Part shown: positions 18,365-27,366 of the stretch, piece by piece | How positions within the stretch are numbered: the stretch's first letter is position 1 | How the letters are laid out: every line of letters begins with the position of its first letter | Assembly: GCA_016903695.1 (NCBI GenBank) | Contig: JADQBB010000013.1 | Location: forward strand, 32,163-96,162 | Reading direction: 5' to 3' | DNA: 64,000 bases | Source of the DNA: Chlorogloea purpurea SAG 13.99 | GTDB lineage: Bacteria; Cyanobacteriota; Cyanobacteriia; Cyanobacteriales; Microcystaceae | Notes under the pieces: generated by a model | Databases searched by the model: none | The model's input: the letters and a program-made list of their open reading frames with translations, nothing else | Told to the model about the DNA's origin: nothing | Made by a program: the position numbers and the translations under genes

Positions 18365-19713
18365 GGCCATAAAGAAGCTGTTTGACCAATTATCTCTGAT
18401 AATCCCGTAAAAGGATAGGCAACTTGGGCGAGATCCTGAGCCTTGATTTTATGTTTCATCGCTAGGGCGATCGTGCTGATCAATTCTTCCACTTCCGGCC
18501 CGATAAGATGTGCGCCAATTATTTCTCCCCGGCGGGAGAGGATTAATTTACAGAAGCCGGTAGTATTATCGAAAAGATGGGATTTAACTATGGCTTTAAA
18601 AGAACTTTTCAAAACCCGCACCTCGTCTTCGTAATCAAGTCGCGCTTTCGCTTCCGTTAAACCGATTCTGGCGATACCAGGATTAACTCCCAAGGTATAG
18701 GGAATACTTCGATAATCGAGCTTCTTCTTAGAACCTGATAGAAGATTATTAACCACCCGCCGCGCCTCGTGAACCGCTAGATCTAAATTAGGCGAACCCC
18801 CCAACAAACTACCGCAGGCGTAAATATCCGGGTTAGTGGTTTGCAGATAATTATTGAGCAAGATGCCCCGACTATTGTGCTTAACTCTGACGCCTTTCAA
18901 GTTTAAACCCTGTAGGTTGCGCTGATGCCTCGATGCGAAAATAACCTCTGCCGATTCTATAACTTGGTTGCCTACTTGTAACCATTTTTTTCCATCTATT
19001 AATTTAATTTGAGTGACCCGATTACCGATGATCACTTCGATTCCCTCCGCTTCTAATCGAGCTAAAAATAAACGGGCAATATCTCGGTCTTCATCGGGTA
19101 AAAAATCTGGGGTTTCTACTATTAAAGTAATGTCTTTACCGCAACGGGTCAGGGTTTGACTCAGTTGCAGAGCGATCGCACTTCGCCCCACGATAGTTAA
19201 ATTCCGGGGTAAATACTCCAGATTACCGTGAAGCCAGACATCTTCTGCCGTGGTGTAACCGATCGACTCCAATCCTAGGTCTGGGGGAATGGTAGGGCCA
19301 GAATCCGTGGCGATGAGAAAAGATTTGGCGGTGATTTGTCTTTTACCGATGATAAAACTCAATCGCGGTAGAGGTGCGAATTCCCCGGCCCCCTCGATAA
19401 TATCGATGCCGTGAGAAGCGAGGAAAGGGAGGTATTGACAGGGATCGATCGCATTATAAACATTCTTCGCCCAGCTCTCCCCCCGTTGCTCTCGGCCTAC
19501 AGGGTTATTATCGGGAGCGAATCGGTGCGATCGATCGTCAAGCTCATCAATCCCCCTGTAGGTCATGGCAGAAATAGCCGTATTAGCAGCCGCTGAACCT
19601 CGATAAGGTTGTTGGATCAAAGCGACTCTAGATTTAAACCGCAAAGCCTCTAGGGCCGCATAGATTCCCGGGAAAGTGTGGCCGATAATGACTAGATCGT
19701 AATCGTATGCCAT
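18361..19713 (-). CDS. Lipoamide-dehydrogenase-like FAD/NAD(P) protein lacking redox cysteines
   Basis: The 450-residue protein is full length for the pyridine nucleotide-disulfide reductase family. It has an N-terminal FAD region (LVIIGHTFPGIYAALEA), a central NAD(P) region (LTIVGRSAIALQLS) and a C-terminal dimerisation domain (FCKLILSRRGEIIGAHLIGP). The CxxxxC redox pair that normally follows the first helix is absent (YRGSAAANTAISAM), the C-terminal catalytic His-Glu is replaced (YPFTGLSE), and the FAD-contacting Asp of the GD motif reads CGSLLGG. It is therefore not a lipoamide dehydrogenase or mercuric reductase. It may be a flavin-dependent oxidoreductase of another kind or a decaying paralogue with an intact frame. 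Confidence 0.8.
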   Translation of the reverse strand: MAYDYDLVIIGHTFPGIYAALEALRFKSRVALIQQPYRGSAAANTAISAMTYRGIDELDDRSHRFAPDNNPVGREQRGESWAKNVYNAIDPCQYLPFLASHGIDIIEGAGEFAPLPRLSFIIGKRQITAKSFLIATDSGPTIPPDLGLESIGYTTAEDVWLHGNLEYLPRNLTIVGRSAIALQLSQTLTRCGKDITLIVETPDFLPDEDRDIARLFLARLEAEGIEVIIGNRVTQIKLIDGKKWLQVGNQVIESAEVIFASRHQRNLQGLNLKGVRVKHNSRGILLNNYLQTTNPDIYACGSLLGGSPNLDLAVHEARRVVNNLLSGSKKKLDYRSIPYTLGVNPGIARIGLTEAKARLDYEDEVRVLKSSFKAIVKSHLFDNTTGFCKLILSRRGEIIGAHLIGPEVEELISTIALAMKHKIKAQDLAQVAYPFTGLSEIIGQTASLWP

Positions 19714-19717
19714 GATT

Positions 19718-19745
19718 TTGACTTCTGACGATATTTTGTTATGAT
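19718..19745 (+). promoter_or_regulatory. Sigma70-type promoter of rpmH
   Basis: TTGACT (19718-19723), a 16-bp spacer and TATGAT (19740-19745) lie 48 bp before the rpmH ATG, in the divergent gap to the flavoprotein gene. Confidence 0.7.
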
Positions 19746-19793
19746 AGTGAATTGTGTCTAAAAATAACTAATTAAAAAGGGAGAGAATTAGTA

Positions 19794-19931
19794 ATGACGA
19801 AGAGAACATTAGAAGGAACTAATAGAAAACAGAAGAGAACTTCTGGATTCCGGGCGAGAATGCGTACCGCTACCGGGCGTAAAGTTATTCAATCGAGACG
19901 GAAAAGAGGACGTTATCGTTTAGCGGTGTAA
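19794..19931 (+). CDS. rpmH: 50S ribosomal protein L34
   Basis: The 45-residue, very basic protein starts [20 protein letters not shown] and ends [18 protein letters not shown], the L34 pattern ([14 protein letters not shown]-type tail). L34 is a large-subunit ribosomal protein. It has an AAGGGAGAG ribosome site and a sigma70 promoter just upstream. It is followed 9 bp later by rnpA, the order found in most bacteria. Confidence 0.97.
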   Translation: MTKRTLEGTNRKQKRTSGFRARMRTATGRKVIQSRRKRGRYRLAV

Positions 19932-19940
19932 TGGGAGAGT

Positions 19941-20306
19941 GTGGGATTACCGCGAGCTAATCGACTCAAATATAGACGAGATTTTGAGGCAGTGTATAAA
20001 AGGGGGAAACGTTATAGCGATTCCCACTTGATCCTTATAGGTTTGAACGAGGCCGATGCGGAAAATCCCCCGGAAACGAAATTCGGTATATCTATAAGTC
20101 TAAAAGTTAGTAAAAAAGCAGTAATCAGAAACCGCCTGAAAAGACAGCTAAGGGGGGTGATCAGAACCCTGATGGGGGAAATTACCCCAGGATGGAGGGT
20201 AATTATCATAGTGAAGCCCAGTGCGATCGAGTGCAAATATGAACATTTTTTGCGAGAATTAAAACAGTTGTTAATCAAGGCCAAAATAATCAATGGGCAT
20301 TCGTGA
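19941..20306 (+). CDS. rnpA: Ribonuclease P protein component
   Basis: RnpA is the basic protein subunit that helps the RNase P RNA process pre-tRNA 5' ends. The 121-residue protein has [20 protein letters not shown] and the RNR signature [14 protein letters not shown], which contacts the RNA. It starts with GTG at 19941; the ATG at 19931 is out of frame. It overlaps the next gene by 14 bp. The RNA subunit gene (rnpB) is not in the window. Confidence 0.95.
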   Translation: MGLPRANRLKYRRDFEAVYKRGKRYSDSHLILIGLNEADAENPPETKFGISISLKVSKKAVIRNRLKRQLRGVIRTLMGEITPGWRVIIIVKPSAIECKYEHFLRELKQLLIKAKIINGHS

Positions 20307-20688
20307 AAACACCTTTTATGAAGGCGGCCCCCATGTGGGAGATTTAATAGTTAATATTCTCTTGGGCTTCACCGTCATCTGCTTGCCCCTTACCGTGGGC
20401 GCGATAGTAAGAGCGATCTGGTTAAGGTTCAAGATCACCGATCGAAGAATATCGGTGATGGGCGGATGGATGGGGCGCGATCGTACCGATATTATCTATT
20501 CAGAGATCATCAAAGTCGCCAAAATGCCGAGAGGGATAGGATTATGGGGGGATGTAGTAGTCACCCTCAAAGATAGAAGCAGATTAGAAATGCGGGCTTT
20601 ACCCCAGTTTCGCGAGATACACGACTATATAGCGGAAAGAGTAGCCGAAAAAACCGGTAGACCTTTAGAGGCGATCAAAAGCAACTAA
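20293..20688 (+). CDS. PH-domain (bPH2-like) membrane protein
   Basis: The 131-residue protein has an N-terminal hydrophobic region (about 17-42, [20 protein letters not shown]) and a C-terminal bacterial PH-like domain ([20 protein letters not shown], then [15 protein letters not shown]). It corresponds in position and length to Synechocystis slr1470, between rnpA and yidC. Overlap with rnpA by 14 bp indicates operon expression. It might assist YidC or bind membranes; the function is not known. Confidence 0.85.
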   Translation: MGIRENTFYEGGPHVGDLIVNILLGFTVICLPLTVGAIVRAIWLRFKITDRRISVMGGWMGRDRTDIIYSEIIKVAKMPRGIGLWGDVVVTLKDRSRLEMRALPQFREIHDYIAERVAEKTGRPLEAIKSN

Positions 20689-20739
20689 ACTAACTCGTAA
20701 AAAAACAACTATAAAAACCCAACACAGAGAATTAGACGC

Positions 20740-21891
20740 ATGGACTTCGGAGTAGGATTTATTTCCACAAATATCATGCTGCCGATCTTGGACTTCTTTT
20801 TCCAGATCCTACACAGTTACGGCTTTGCGATCATCGCCCTAACTCTTGTAGTCAGGTTAGCAGTATTCCCCCTCAGTGCCGGACAGATACGCAATATGAG
20901 AAAAATGCGTATCACCCAGCCGCTGATGAAAGCGCGACAAGAAGAAATTCAACAGCGCTACAAAAATGACCCTGGTAAGCAACAGGAAGAGATGGCCAAA
21001 CTTATGCAAGAGTTTGGTAATCCCCTAGCCGGCTGCTTACCCCTGTTGCTACAGATGCCGATTTTGCTGGCTCTGTTCGCCACCTTGAGAGGATCACCTT
21101 TTTCCGATCTTACCTACACCGTTGATTTACAAGTTCTCCCCAGAGAACAGATCGAGCTGGTACAAACTCAGCCTTACTCTACTAAACCCCAGAACGTTTA
21201 CATCAGCGAAGGGACTCACTACCCCATCTCGGCCTTTATTCCCGAAGGTAATAAACTGAGCGCGGGGGATAAGCGACAGATTCTCCTGGAGACGACCCAA
21301 AATCAGACTCTAGAACAATTGGCGGCCAAATATCCCGAAAACGATCTCAAACCGTCTTTTGAAGTCCTCAAAGGCGCGGATAAAGTGGAAGTTGCCCCCG
21401 ATGGGTCGGTGAAAGCTCTCGCCCCTGGAGATGCTAGCGTTAAGGTGACAGTACCTGGTATCGGCGCTAACACGGGTTTCCTCTTTATCGAAGCCCTCGG
21501 TAGAATCGGCGCTAAAGGCCCTAACGGGGAGATCCACTGGGATATTCTCGCTATGGTTATCTGTTTCGGTTTGAGCATTTACGTCAACCAAGAGTTATCG
21601 GGCGGTGGCAATAATACCAGCGCGGCTACTCAACAGCAGCAGACTGTCAATAAGATCACTCCGGTGATTTTTAGCGGTATGTTCTTGTTTTTCCCTTTAC
21701 CCGCGGGGGTGCTGATGTATATCCTCGTGGCTAATATTTTCCAGACGATCCAGACGGTGATTTTAATGCGCGAACCACTACCGGAAAATCTGCAAAAATT
21801 ATTAGACCAACAGGAAAAAACCGAGAAGGGAAGAGATGCTATCCCCTTTGAAAAACGTAACACCAAGAAAAAAGAGAAAACTTCAGGGTAG
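20740..21891 (+). CDS. yidC: Membrane protein insertase YidC
   Basis: YidC/Alb3 inserts membrane proteins, including thylakoid complexes. The 383-residue protein has the core hydrophobic helices (first SYGFAIIALTLVVRLAVFPL; the GCLPLLLQMPILLALFATLR segment; the last two near 315-345) and a Lys-rich tail. Between the second and third core segments is a soluble insert of about 120 residues (about 130-250) that includes an Ig-like BIG2-type stretch (VEVAPDGSVKALAPGDASVK). I believe this insert is typical of cyanobacterial YidC. It is in the conserved rpmH-rnpA-yidC-jag order. Confidence 0.95.
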   Translation: MDFGVGFISTNIMLPILDFFFQILHSYGFAIIALTLVVRLAVFPLSAGQIRNMRKMRITQPLMKARQEEIQQRYKNDPGKQQEEMAKLMQEFGNPLAGCLPLLLQMPILLALFATLRGSPFSDLTYTVDLQVLPREQIELVQTQPYSTKPQNVYISEGTHYPISAFIPEGNKLSAGDKRQILLETTQNQTLEQLAAKYPENDLKPSFEVLKGADKVEVAPDGSVKALAPGDASVKVTVPGIGANTGFLFIEALGRIGAKGPNGEIHWDILAMVICFGLSIYVNQELSGGGNNTSAATQQQQTVNKITPVIFSGMFLFFPLPAGVLMYILVANIFQTIQTVILMREPLPENLQKLLDQQEKTEKGRDAIPFEKRNTKKKEKTSG

Positions 21892-21896
21892 GAGTC

Positions 21897-22388
21897 ATGA
21901 GGGAGCAACAAAAAGAAAGGGGCAAAGAGTGGTTGGAAACCCTCTTGAATTTAATGGGATTACCCGCCGAGGTGACGCTCGTGGATGGGGATAGTATGAC
22001 CGCATCGGCTGCCGATTGTTGGCTGAATATCAATGAGGCCAATCTTAGTCGGGAACAGGTAGAACTCCTGACCGGCCCCAAGGGTGAAAGTTTAGACGCG
22101 ATCCAGTATCTGGCTAATACTATTTTAAATATTACCGCCGAACCCCAAGACCATAACTCTTTCACCGTCGAACTCAATGGCTACCGTCTCAAACGTCAAT
22201 CGGAGTTACTGGCCATCGCTAACCGGATAGCCGAACAGGTGCGGGCAACGGGTCAGGAAGTAGAGATAAAGTCCCTATCTTCCGCCGAACGCCGTCAAAT
22301 GCACACTTTCTTCCAAAACGAAGCAGATCTGGCCACAGAAAGCAGAGGGCAGGAACCCGATCGGCGTTTGATCGTCCGTCTACGTTAA
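21897..22388 (+). CDS. khpB: KH-R3H RNA-binding protein Jag/KhpB
   Basis: The 163-residue protein has a short N-terminal region (without the full Jag_N domain), a KH domain with the GPKGESLDAIQYL GxxG loop, and an R3H domain (SSAERRQMHTFF, with Arg and His as required). KhpB proteins bind RNA and affect cell elongation and division genes in other bacteria. It starts 5 bp after yidC with a ribosome site overlapping the yidC stop, so the two are co-transcribed. Confidence 0.9.
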   Translation: MREQQKERGKEWLETLLNLMGLPAEVTLVDGDSMTASAADCWLNINEANLSREQVELLTGPKGESLDAIQYLANTILNITAEPQDHNSFTVELNGYRLKRQSELLAIANRIAEQVRATGQEVEIKSLSSAERRQMHTFFQNEADLATESRGQEPDRRLIVRLR

Positions 22389-22457
22389 TATACTCGGGGA
22401 TGGACTCGATCTATCCCCAGCCTAACCGTTGCCCTCCCGTGAGGAGAGGTGATTATC

Positions 22458-22958
22458 ATGGAAAAGATTTACATACCCCATCTGCTCAATTCCCCCAATC
22501 GTCAGAGAACGATCGTTATAGACGATCCCATTGAAGGATTGAACTTACTTACGCCGGTGCGGGGGCAGATGACCGTAAGACACGGTTCAAATTTTTTAGA
22601 AGTGACCGTTAGCGCCGATACTATCCTCGCCCTGACCTGCGATCGATGTCTTAAACACTATAATCAGCGCTTCCATCTCGACACATCAGAAATAATCTGG
22701 CTCGATAAAAATCAAGAACAAGATCGATCGTACCCCTTGGAAAGAGAGATAGCTTGGGAAGACCTTTCCGAAAGCCTCGCCCCCGAAGGGGATTTCGAGC
22801 CGACAACTTGGCTATACGAACAATTATCTCTAGCGATGCCCCTACGACAACTGTGCGGCGAAGATTGTCAAGCCCCGGAAATCGAACAAGCCGCCCCGCC
22901 GCCGATCATAGATAATCGCTGGGCTAGATTACAATCGATCAAAAACCAACTTAATTGA
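22458..22958 (+). CDS. DUF177 / YceD-family protein
   Basis: The 166-residue protein has the DUF177 cysteine motif LTCDRCLKHYNQRF and a second pair in LRQLCGEDC, giving a likely metal site. The family includes YceD, linked to 23S rRNA and L32 metabolism in bacteria and chloroplasts. A GTG at 22449 is possible, but ATG 22458 has better spacing to GAGGAG (22441-22446). The gene overlaps the upstream end of the ycf46 reading frame but the chosen ycf46 start is 11 bp after it. Confidence 0.85.
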   Translation: MEKIYIPHLLNSPNRQRTIVIDDPIEGLNLLTPVRGQMTVRHGSNFLEVTVSADTILALTCDRCLKHYNQRFHLDTSEIIWLDKNQEQDRSYPLEREIAWEDLSESLAPEGDFEPTTWLYEQLSLAMPLRQLCGEDCQAPEIEQAAPPPIIDNRWARLQSIKNQLN

Positions 22959-22969
22959 GTTCAATTGCC

Positions 22970-24472
22970 ATGAGTTTTTCGGAAGAATTGCAACTACTCC
23001 TGCGCGCCTGCTATCCCCTGATTTATATTCCGACTCTAGAGGAGGAAAGATTAGAGAAAGCGATCGCAAGTTGTGCGCGGGACTTGAGCAATCGCCCCGT
23101 TTACATATGGGATTTCGTGGAAGGCTATCAAGACAACCCCAACAACGAAGGTTTCGGCAAACGTAACCCCCTGCAAGCCTTGGAATGGATCGATAAACTA
23201 CCAAAAAATAGCCAGGCGATTATCATTCTCAGAGATTTTCAACGCTTTCTAGAAGATGTATCCATCTCGCGCAAGTTGCGAAATCTAAGCCGCGCTCTCA
23301 AATCCCAACCGAAAAACTTGATCATCATCGCTCCATCCTTGAATATACCCGCGGATCTGACAGAAGTATTAACGGTGGTGGATTTTCCCCTACCTTCGGG
23401 GAGCGAAATCAGACAGGAGATACAACGCCTCCTGCCGGCCACGGGGCCAACCGTGGGAGAACAATTATTAACGGATTTAGTCAGGGCGGCCCAAGGATTA
23501 TCCCTGGAGAGAATCCGCAGAGTTTTGACCCTCTGTCTCGCCCGTCAGGGCAGGATCGAAACTGATGACGTGGAACTAATCCTCGAAGAAAAACGCCAAT
23601 CTATCCGTCAGACACAAATACTCGACTTTTACCCCACCAGCCAACAAATGGGCGATATAGGCGGTTTGGAAAATCTTAAAGATTGGTTGCTGAGGCGGGG
23701 CGACGCTTTCAGCGATAAAGCCCGCGCTTACGGATTACCTAACCCCAGGGGCTTGATGTTAGTTGGTATTCAAGGCACGGGGAAATCTCTAACCGCTAAA
23801 GCGATCGCGCATCACTGGCACTTGCCCCTACTGCGTCTGGACGTGGGTAGATTATTCGGCGGCCTCGTGGGCGAATCGGAATCTCGCACCAGGCAGATGA
23901 TCAACCTCGCTGAAGCCCTCGCCCCCTGTATCCTCTGGATCGATGAGATCGATAAAGCTTTCGGCGGTTTAGAAGGAAAAGGGGATAGCGGCACTACCAG
24001 CCGGGTATTCGGCACATTCATCAACTGGTTAGCTGAGAAGAAATCATCGGTGTTCGTGGTGGCGACGGCTAATAATATCCAATCTCTACCCCCGGAAATG
24101 TTGAGAAAAGGGCGTTTCGATGAGATCTTCTTCGTCGGCTTGCCCAATCAGGAAGAGAGGGAAGCTATCTTCACGGTTCATTTATCCCGCTTACGACCCC
24201 ATAATTTGAAGGAATACGATATAAAACGTTTAGCTTACGAAACCCCGGATTTTTCCGGGGCCGAAATAGAACAAACGATCGTGGAAGCCATGCACATCAG
24301 TTTCAGTCAAAATCGCGACTTTAACACCGACGATTTGTTAGAAGCCGCCAGTCAGATCATCCCCCTGGCGCGTACGGCCCAAGAACAAATACAATTTTTA
24401 CAAAACTGGGCTAGCGCGGGTAAAGCCCGACTGGCTTCTAGAGATAGTCGATTTCAACGTCAGTTAAATTAA
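22970..24472 (+). CDS. ycf46: AAA ATPase Ycf46
   Basis: The 500-residue protein matches the algal-plastid/cyanobacterial Ycf46 family. It has an N-terminal domain (ELQLLLRACYPLIYIPTLEEER) and a C-terminal AAA+ module with Walker A GIQGTGKSLTAK, Walker B CILWIDEIDKAF, sensor VVATANN and Arg finger region RKGRFDEIFF. A role in photosynthesis or CO2-limitation response has been suggested for the family. A TTG at 22955 would add five residues; ATG 22970 gives the usual family N-terminus. Confidence 0.9.
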   Translation: MSFSEELQLLLRACYPLIYIPTLEEERLEKAIASCARDLSNRPVYIWDFVEGYQDNPNNEGFGKRNPLQALEWIDKLPKNSQAIIILRDFQRFLEDVSISRKLRNLSRALKSQPKNLIIIAPSLNIPADLTEVLTVVDFPLPSGSEIRQEIQRLLPATGPTVGEQLLTDLVRAAQGLSLERIRRVLTLCLARQGRIETDDVELILEEKRQSIRQTQILDFYPTSQQMGDIGGLENLKDWLLRRGDAFSDKARAYGLPNPRGLMLVGIQGTGKSLTAKAIAHHWHLPLLRLDVGRLFGGLVGESESRTRQMINLAEALAPCILWIDEIDKAFGGLEGKGDSGTTSRVFGTFINWLAEKKSSVFVVATANNIQSLPPEMLRKGRFDEIFFVGLPNQEEREAIFTVHLSRLRPHNLKEYDIKRLAYETPDFSGAEIEQTIVEAMHISFSQNRDFNTDDLLEAASQIIPLARTAQEQIQFLQNWASAGKARLASRDSRFQRQLN

Positions 24473-24483
24473 ACAGGTTGTAT

Positions 24484-24951
24484 ATGAAACGTTTATCGGG
24501 ATTTTTCCAATTTATAATCGGCTTTATATTAGGAATCGTCATTTTAGCCGGGGGGGCTACCGCTTTAGGTTATGTATTCCTATCCCGTCTCAACAATAAT
24601 CCGGGCAAACCCATATTTAGCGAAGAAAAGCCCGCCGCCAAACGGGTTAAAGAGGCTAAAGTTTCTCCCTTTAAAAGTCCTACGGTTGTCACTGCCACTC
24701 CCGCGCCCGCCGAGTCTCCCAAAGACGAACCCTTAGCACCTGGAACCTATCGCGCTCGTGTTACTTGGTCTAGTGGTTTAAGTCTACGGGCCGATGCTTC
24801 CACCGAATCGGAGAGAATTGGCGGTGTGGGCTACAATCAGGAAGTGATCGTTATTGGAACCAGTAACGATGGGTCATGGCAGAAAATACGTCTCGCGGGT
24901 GGTTCCCAATCCGGTTGGGTGAGAGCGGGAAATTTGGAAAAATTAAACTAA
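24484..24951 (+). CDS. Membrane-anchored SH3-domain protein
   Basis: The 155-residue protein has one N-terminal transmembrane segment (about 6-32, FIIGFILGIVILAGGATALG), a Lys/Pro/Ala-rich linker and a bacterial SH3 domain (about 95-150, LSLRADASTESERIGGVG then GWVRAGNLEKLN). SH3b domains often bind peptidoglycan, so the protein probably reaches the cell wall from the inner membrane. It starts 11 bp after ycf46 and is likely co-transcribed. Confidence 0.85.
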   Translation: MKRLSGFFQFIIGFILGIVILAGGATALGYVFLSRLNNNPGKPIFSEEKPAAKRVKEAKVSPFKSPTVVTATPAPAESPKDEPLAPGTYRARVTWSSGLSLRADASTESERIGGVGYNQEVIVIGTSNDGSWQKIRLAGGSQSGWVRAGNLEKLN

Positions 24952-25038
24952 TCTTTGTGTCTTTCGTGTCAGAAGTGGTTATCACTTTTGCTAGAGGATT
25001 AACCAAACTCAAACGGTTAAGGTAAAGGAGATATAAGT

Positions 25039-25425
25039 ATGAGGTATTCCATGAAAACTTTAATAATTAACTCCCTTACCGCAATCGAGCATCTCTGGAC
25101 AAAAATCACCAAAGCGGCAGTTTTAGCCAGTGTTATGATCGGGTTTTTAGTATTAGGCAACGTTCATAATGTGGCAGCAGACGAACAACCCCTCGGCCAA
25201 AGAATCGGTGAACAATTGCACGAAACCAGTGTTAAATCCGAGAGACCCAAAACCACCGGCGAGTTAATAGACGAAGCCCGTCAGGATATACCCCTGGGTG
25301 AAAGATTGAAAAACATCACTAGAGATTCGGCCGAGGCTTTCCAACAATTCGGACAGGGCATTACCACCTCTGCCAAAGAAAGCGTTAAAGAAGTCGGGAA
25401 AAACGCCGCAGAAACCGTTAAATAG
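25039..25425 (+). CDS. Secreted or periplasmic hypothetical protein
   Basis: The 128-residue product starts after a strong AAAGGAG site. Residues 1-45 include a hydrophobic stretch (AAVLASVMIGFLVLGNVHNV) then a possible AxA cleavage (VAADE). The remainder is charged and helical, with several Gly-Glu-Arg motifs (GQRIGEQL, GERLKNI). It is not recognised; it resembles small stress-associated helical proteins such as CsbD/YtxH types in composition only. A terminator follows (25464-25490). Confidence 0.7.
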   Translation: MRYSMKTLIINSLTAIEHLWTKITKAAVLASVMIGFLVLGNVHNVAADEQPLGQRIGEQLHETSVKSERPKTTGELIDEARQDIPLGERLKNITRDSAEAFQQFGQGITTSAKESVKEVGKNAAETVK

Positions 25426-25463
25426 CTAACCCGTTACTCGATTATCTGTGAAGAGCGATCGTC

Positions 25464-25495
25464 AAACAGGCCACCCAGGGCCTGTTTTATTATTC
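25464..25495 (+). terminator. Intrinsic terminator
   Basis: A 9-bp stem (25464-25472 with 25479-25487) and 6-nt loop are followed by T/A-rich TATTATT. It lies 39 bp after the stop of the gene ending at 25425. Confidence 0.75.
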
Positions 25496-25586
25496 ACGAG
25501 CGTGTCCATACCTGCCAGACGATAAACAAGGTGAAGCCGATATAAACAAAAACCGTCAGCCAATCAAGATATATATAGGAAATCAT
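25494..25586 (-). CDS. Possible 30-residue single-span membrane protein
   Basis: The minus strand has a 31-codon frame from ATG (25586-25584) to TGA. It encodes MISYIYLDWLTVFVYIGF followed by TLFIVWQVWTRS. The composition (about 20 hydrophobic residues, three Trp, short charged end) fits a small transmembrane protein of the type found in photosynthetic or respiratory complexes. I cannot match it to PetL, PetN, PsbM, Psb30, PsaM or another known subunit. There is no Shine-Dalgarno site, which is common in cyanobacteria. The remaining bases of the 359-bp gap 25426-25784 hold the terminator and no other gene that I can see. Confidence 0.4.
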   Translation of the reverse strand: MISYIYLDWLTVFVYIGFTLFIVWQVWTRS

Positions 25587-25784
25587 AAAAAAAACCAATC
25601 TTTAAAGCTTTCTGACCGATGATGATAGTGGTATGATCTAAGACTCAGGGTAAACCGGCTTATGGCGCGGCTAACACTGAAATTATATTTTTCCAGCAAA
25701 AGTATTGAGATATTGAAGATAAAAACATTTTACCTTCGATCATCGGATCTACATAGTAGGATATAAGAAAAAACCATACGACCA

Positions 25785-27359
25785 ATGCCCAGCGCTCGCG
25801 ACCTAAAATTATTAAAAATAGTTAAGCAGGTTAACGATCCCAACCCGGCCAGAACCGGCGAAGATACTGCTAAACAAACCGAAACTGGAGAAAAATCCGA
25901 GGTAGAAAGCAAGACTAGCGAAGCCCAAAAAAAATCTGAGCTTAAGTCTCCCATCGGCGAAAATAAACCCAAAACCGAGTTTAAAGCTCCCAGTTTTAGT
26001 CCAGAAAACCGACCGAAAACAGAATTAAAGCCCCCCGCGGCTTTAAGGGATAAGCCTTTAAAAGTTGAAATCGCCTCCGGCCCCGCCCCGGAAGCAGAGC
26101 AAAAAACGAGCGATAAGCCCGCCGAACCTAGCTACTTTCAAGCTATAGGCACACTATTAGCCACAGTGGAGCGGAGGGAAGGACAAACTTTTATCCATCT
26201 CAACGATAAAGAATATCGAGCCTACACGCCCCCGGCCAAGTATCGCGCTTTCTGCCAATTCATGGAAACCCATGACGGTAGCCCCCTCTACCTAAGGGTT
26301 TATCCCAAAACCTTCGTAGCGCCGAAAGTACCTTTACAACTATCGGGCTGGATCATCATCGCTTGGTCTAAAGAGCAACAACCGGATCAAATAGCTAACC
26401 AATTTATCATCAGGGGGGTTTGGCAGTTCATCCCCCAACATCGATCGCCGGTCATCTCCGTTTATCGTAACCGGGACGCTTACGATCCGATGAATAAATT
26501 CAAGGCCCTGCATATTCCCATCCTCATGCGTCGTGAGGATTGTTTACCCTTCCGCTTTAACCCCAAAGCTGAAGAACAAGCCAAACGCTATTTCGTCGAT
26601 GGGGTCTTCCGCTTCGACCTAGCGAGAGAATGTTTCCTGTGGAAGGGAGATAGCGCCCCGCCGAGCGATCGACTCCCCTACTATCGTAAACCGGTCAAAG
26701 CAGGAGAAACTCCCCCACCGCCGCCCCCGCCGCCTAAAGGTAACAAAAAAAAATCCGAGCAACAGGAAGTTAAAGAAGTCATTATGGTAAATGGTAGAAT
26801 ACCTGAAATTAGCGTGAAGTTCACCGAACGTCCGCAAATACCCGAAAGTGGTAAAAAAATAATTCTACAAGTAACCGGAGAAAATGGCGTCACCGTAAGA
26901 GCCGAATTAAACCGCAAAACCCTCGCCAAACAGATCGAGAAAATGGACGAGTTCGAGTCCTGGGTGGCCGCTTTATCGGGCAGAGTGGTCGGTGTTAACG
27001 AAGGCACTTTAGAGTTAGAAGCAGCCGGTGTCACGGTTTTTGAAAGGAAACCCAGAGACGAAGAAGCGGAACAAACCTCCGCCGAAGTCGAGGAATTAGA
27101 TACCGATACCGATGATGAAGCACCGGCAGAAGTAACGGCAGAAGCACCCCCGGAAGCACCCCCGGAAACACCCCCGGAAGCACCCCCGGAAGCACCCCCG
27201 GAAGCGCCCCCGGAAGCTATAGAAGAAACCGTGGCGGAAGCCCCCCCGGAAACACCCCCGGAAGCGCCCCCGGAAGTCACAGAGGTAGTAGCGGAAGTTC
27301 CCGAAGAAACGCCGCCCCCCCCCAAGAAAACCAGGGCGAAATCCACTAAAAAAGCCTAA
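25785..27359 (+). CDS. Cyanobacterial hypothetical protein with PPEA repeats
   Basis: The 524-residue protein has three parts. Residues about 1-115 are charged and low-complexity. Residues about 120-425 look globular (YFQAIGTLLATVERREGQTF, RAFCQFMETHDGSPLYLRVYPK, then VNGRIPEISVKF after a run of eight prolines). The tail holds tandem PPEA/PPET repeats, then a basic KKTRAKSTKKA end. I believe the core is conserved among cyanobacteria but know no function. The acidic and proline-rich tail may be a flexible linker or surface-interaction region. No signal peptide was seen, so it is probably cytoplasmic. Confidence 0.75.
   Translation: MPSARDLKLLKIVKQVNDPNPARTGEDTAKQTETGEKSEVESKTSEAQKKSELKSPIGENKPKTEFKAPSFSPENRPKTELKPPAALRDKPLKVEIASGPAPEAEQKTSDKPAEPSYFQAIGTLLATVERREGQTFIHLNDKEYRAYTPPAKYRAFCQFMETHDGSPLYLRVYPKTFVAPKVPLQLSGWIIIAWSKEQQPDQIANQFIIRGVWQFIPQHRSPVISVYRNRDAYDPMNKFKALHIPILMRREDCLPFRFNPKAEEQAKRYFVDGVFRFDLARECFLWKGDSAPPSDRLPYYRKPVKAGETPPPPPPPPKGNKKKSEQQEVKEVIMVNGRIPEISVKFTERPQIPESGKKIILQVTGENGVTVRAELNRKTLAKQIEKMDEFESWVAALSGRVVGVNEGTLELEAAGVTVFERKPRDEEAEQTSAEVEELDTDTDDEAPAEVTAEAPPEAPPETPPEAPPEAPPEAPPEAIEETVAEAPPETPPEAPPEVTEVVAEVPEETPPPPKKTRAKSTKKA
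27141..27276 (+). repeat. In-frame 12-bp tandem repeats (PPEA/PPET)
   Basis: The unit CCCCCGGAAGCR and variants repeat about seven times at 27141-27218 and again at 27238-27276, encoding the four-residue unit PPEA or PPET. The near-identical units suggest slippage and likely length variation between strains. Confidence 0.85.
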
Positions 27360-27366
27360 TATATCC

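Noticed and set aside
26681..27346. A 221-codon minus-strand frame opposite the PPEA-repeat gene
   Set aside because: It is a Gly/Ser/Ala-rich mirror of the proline-rich repeats and has no independent motif; the plus-strand gene explains it.
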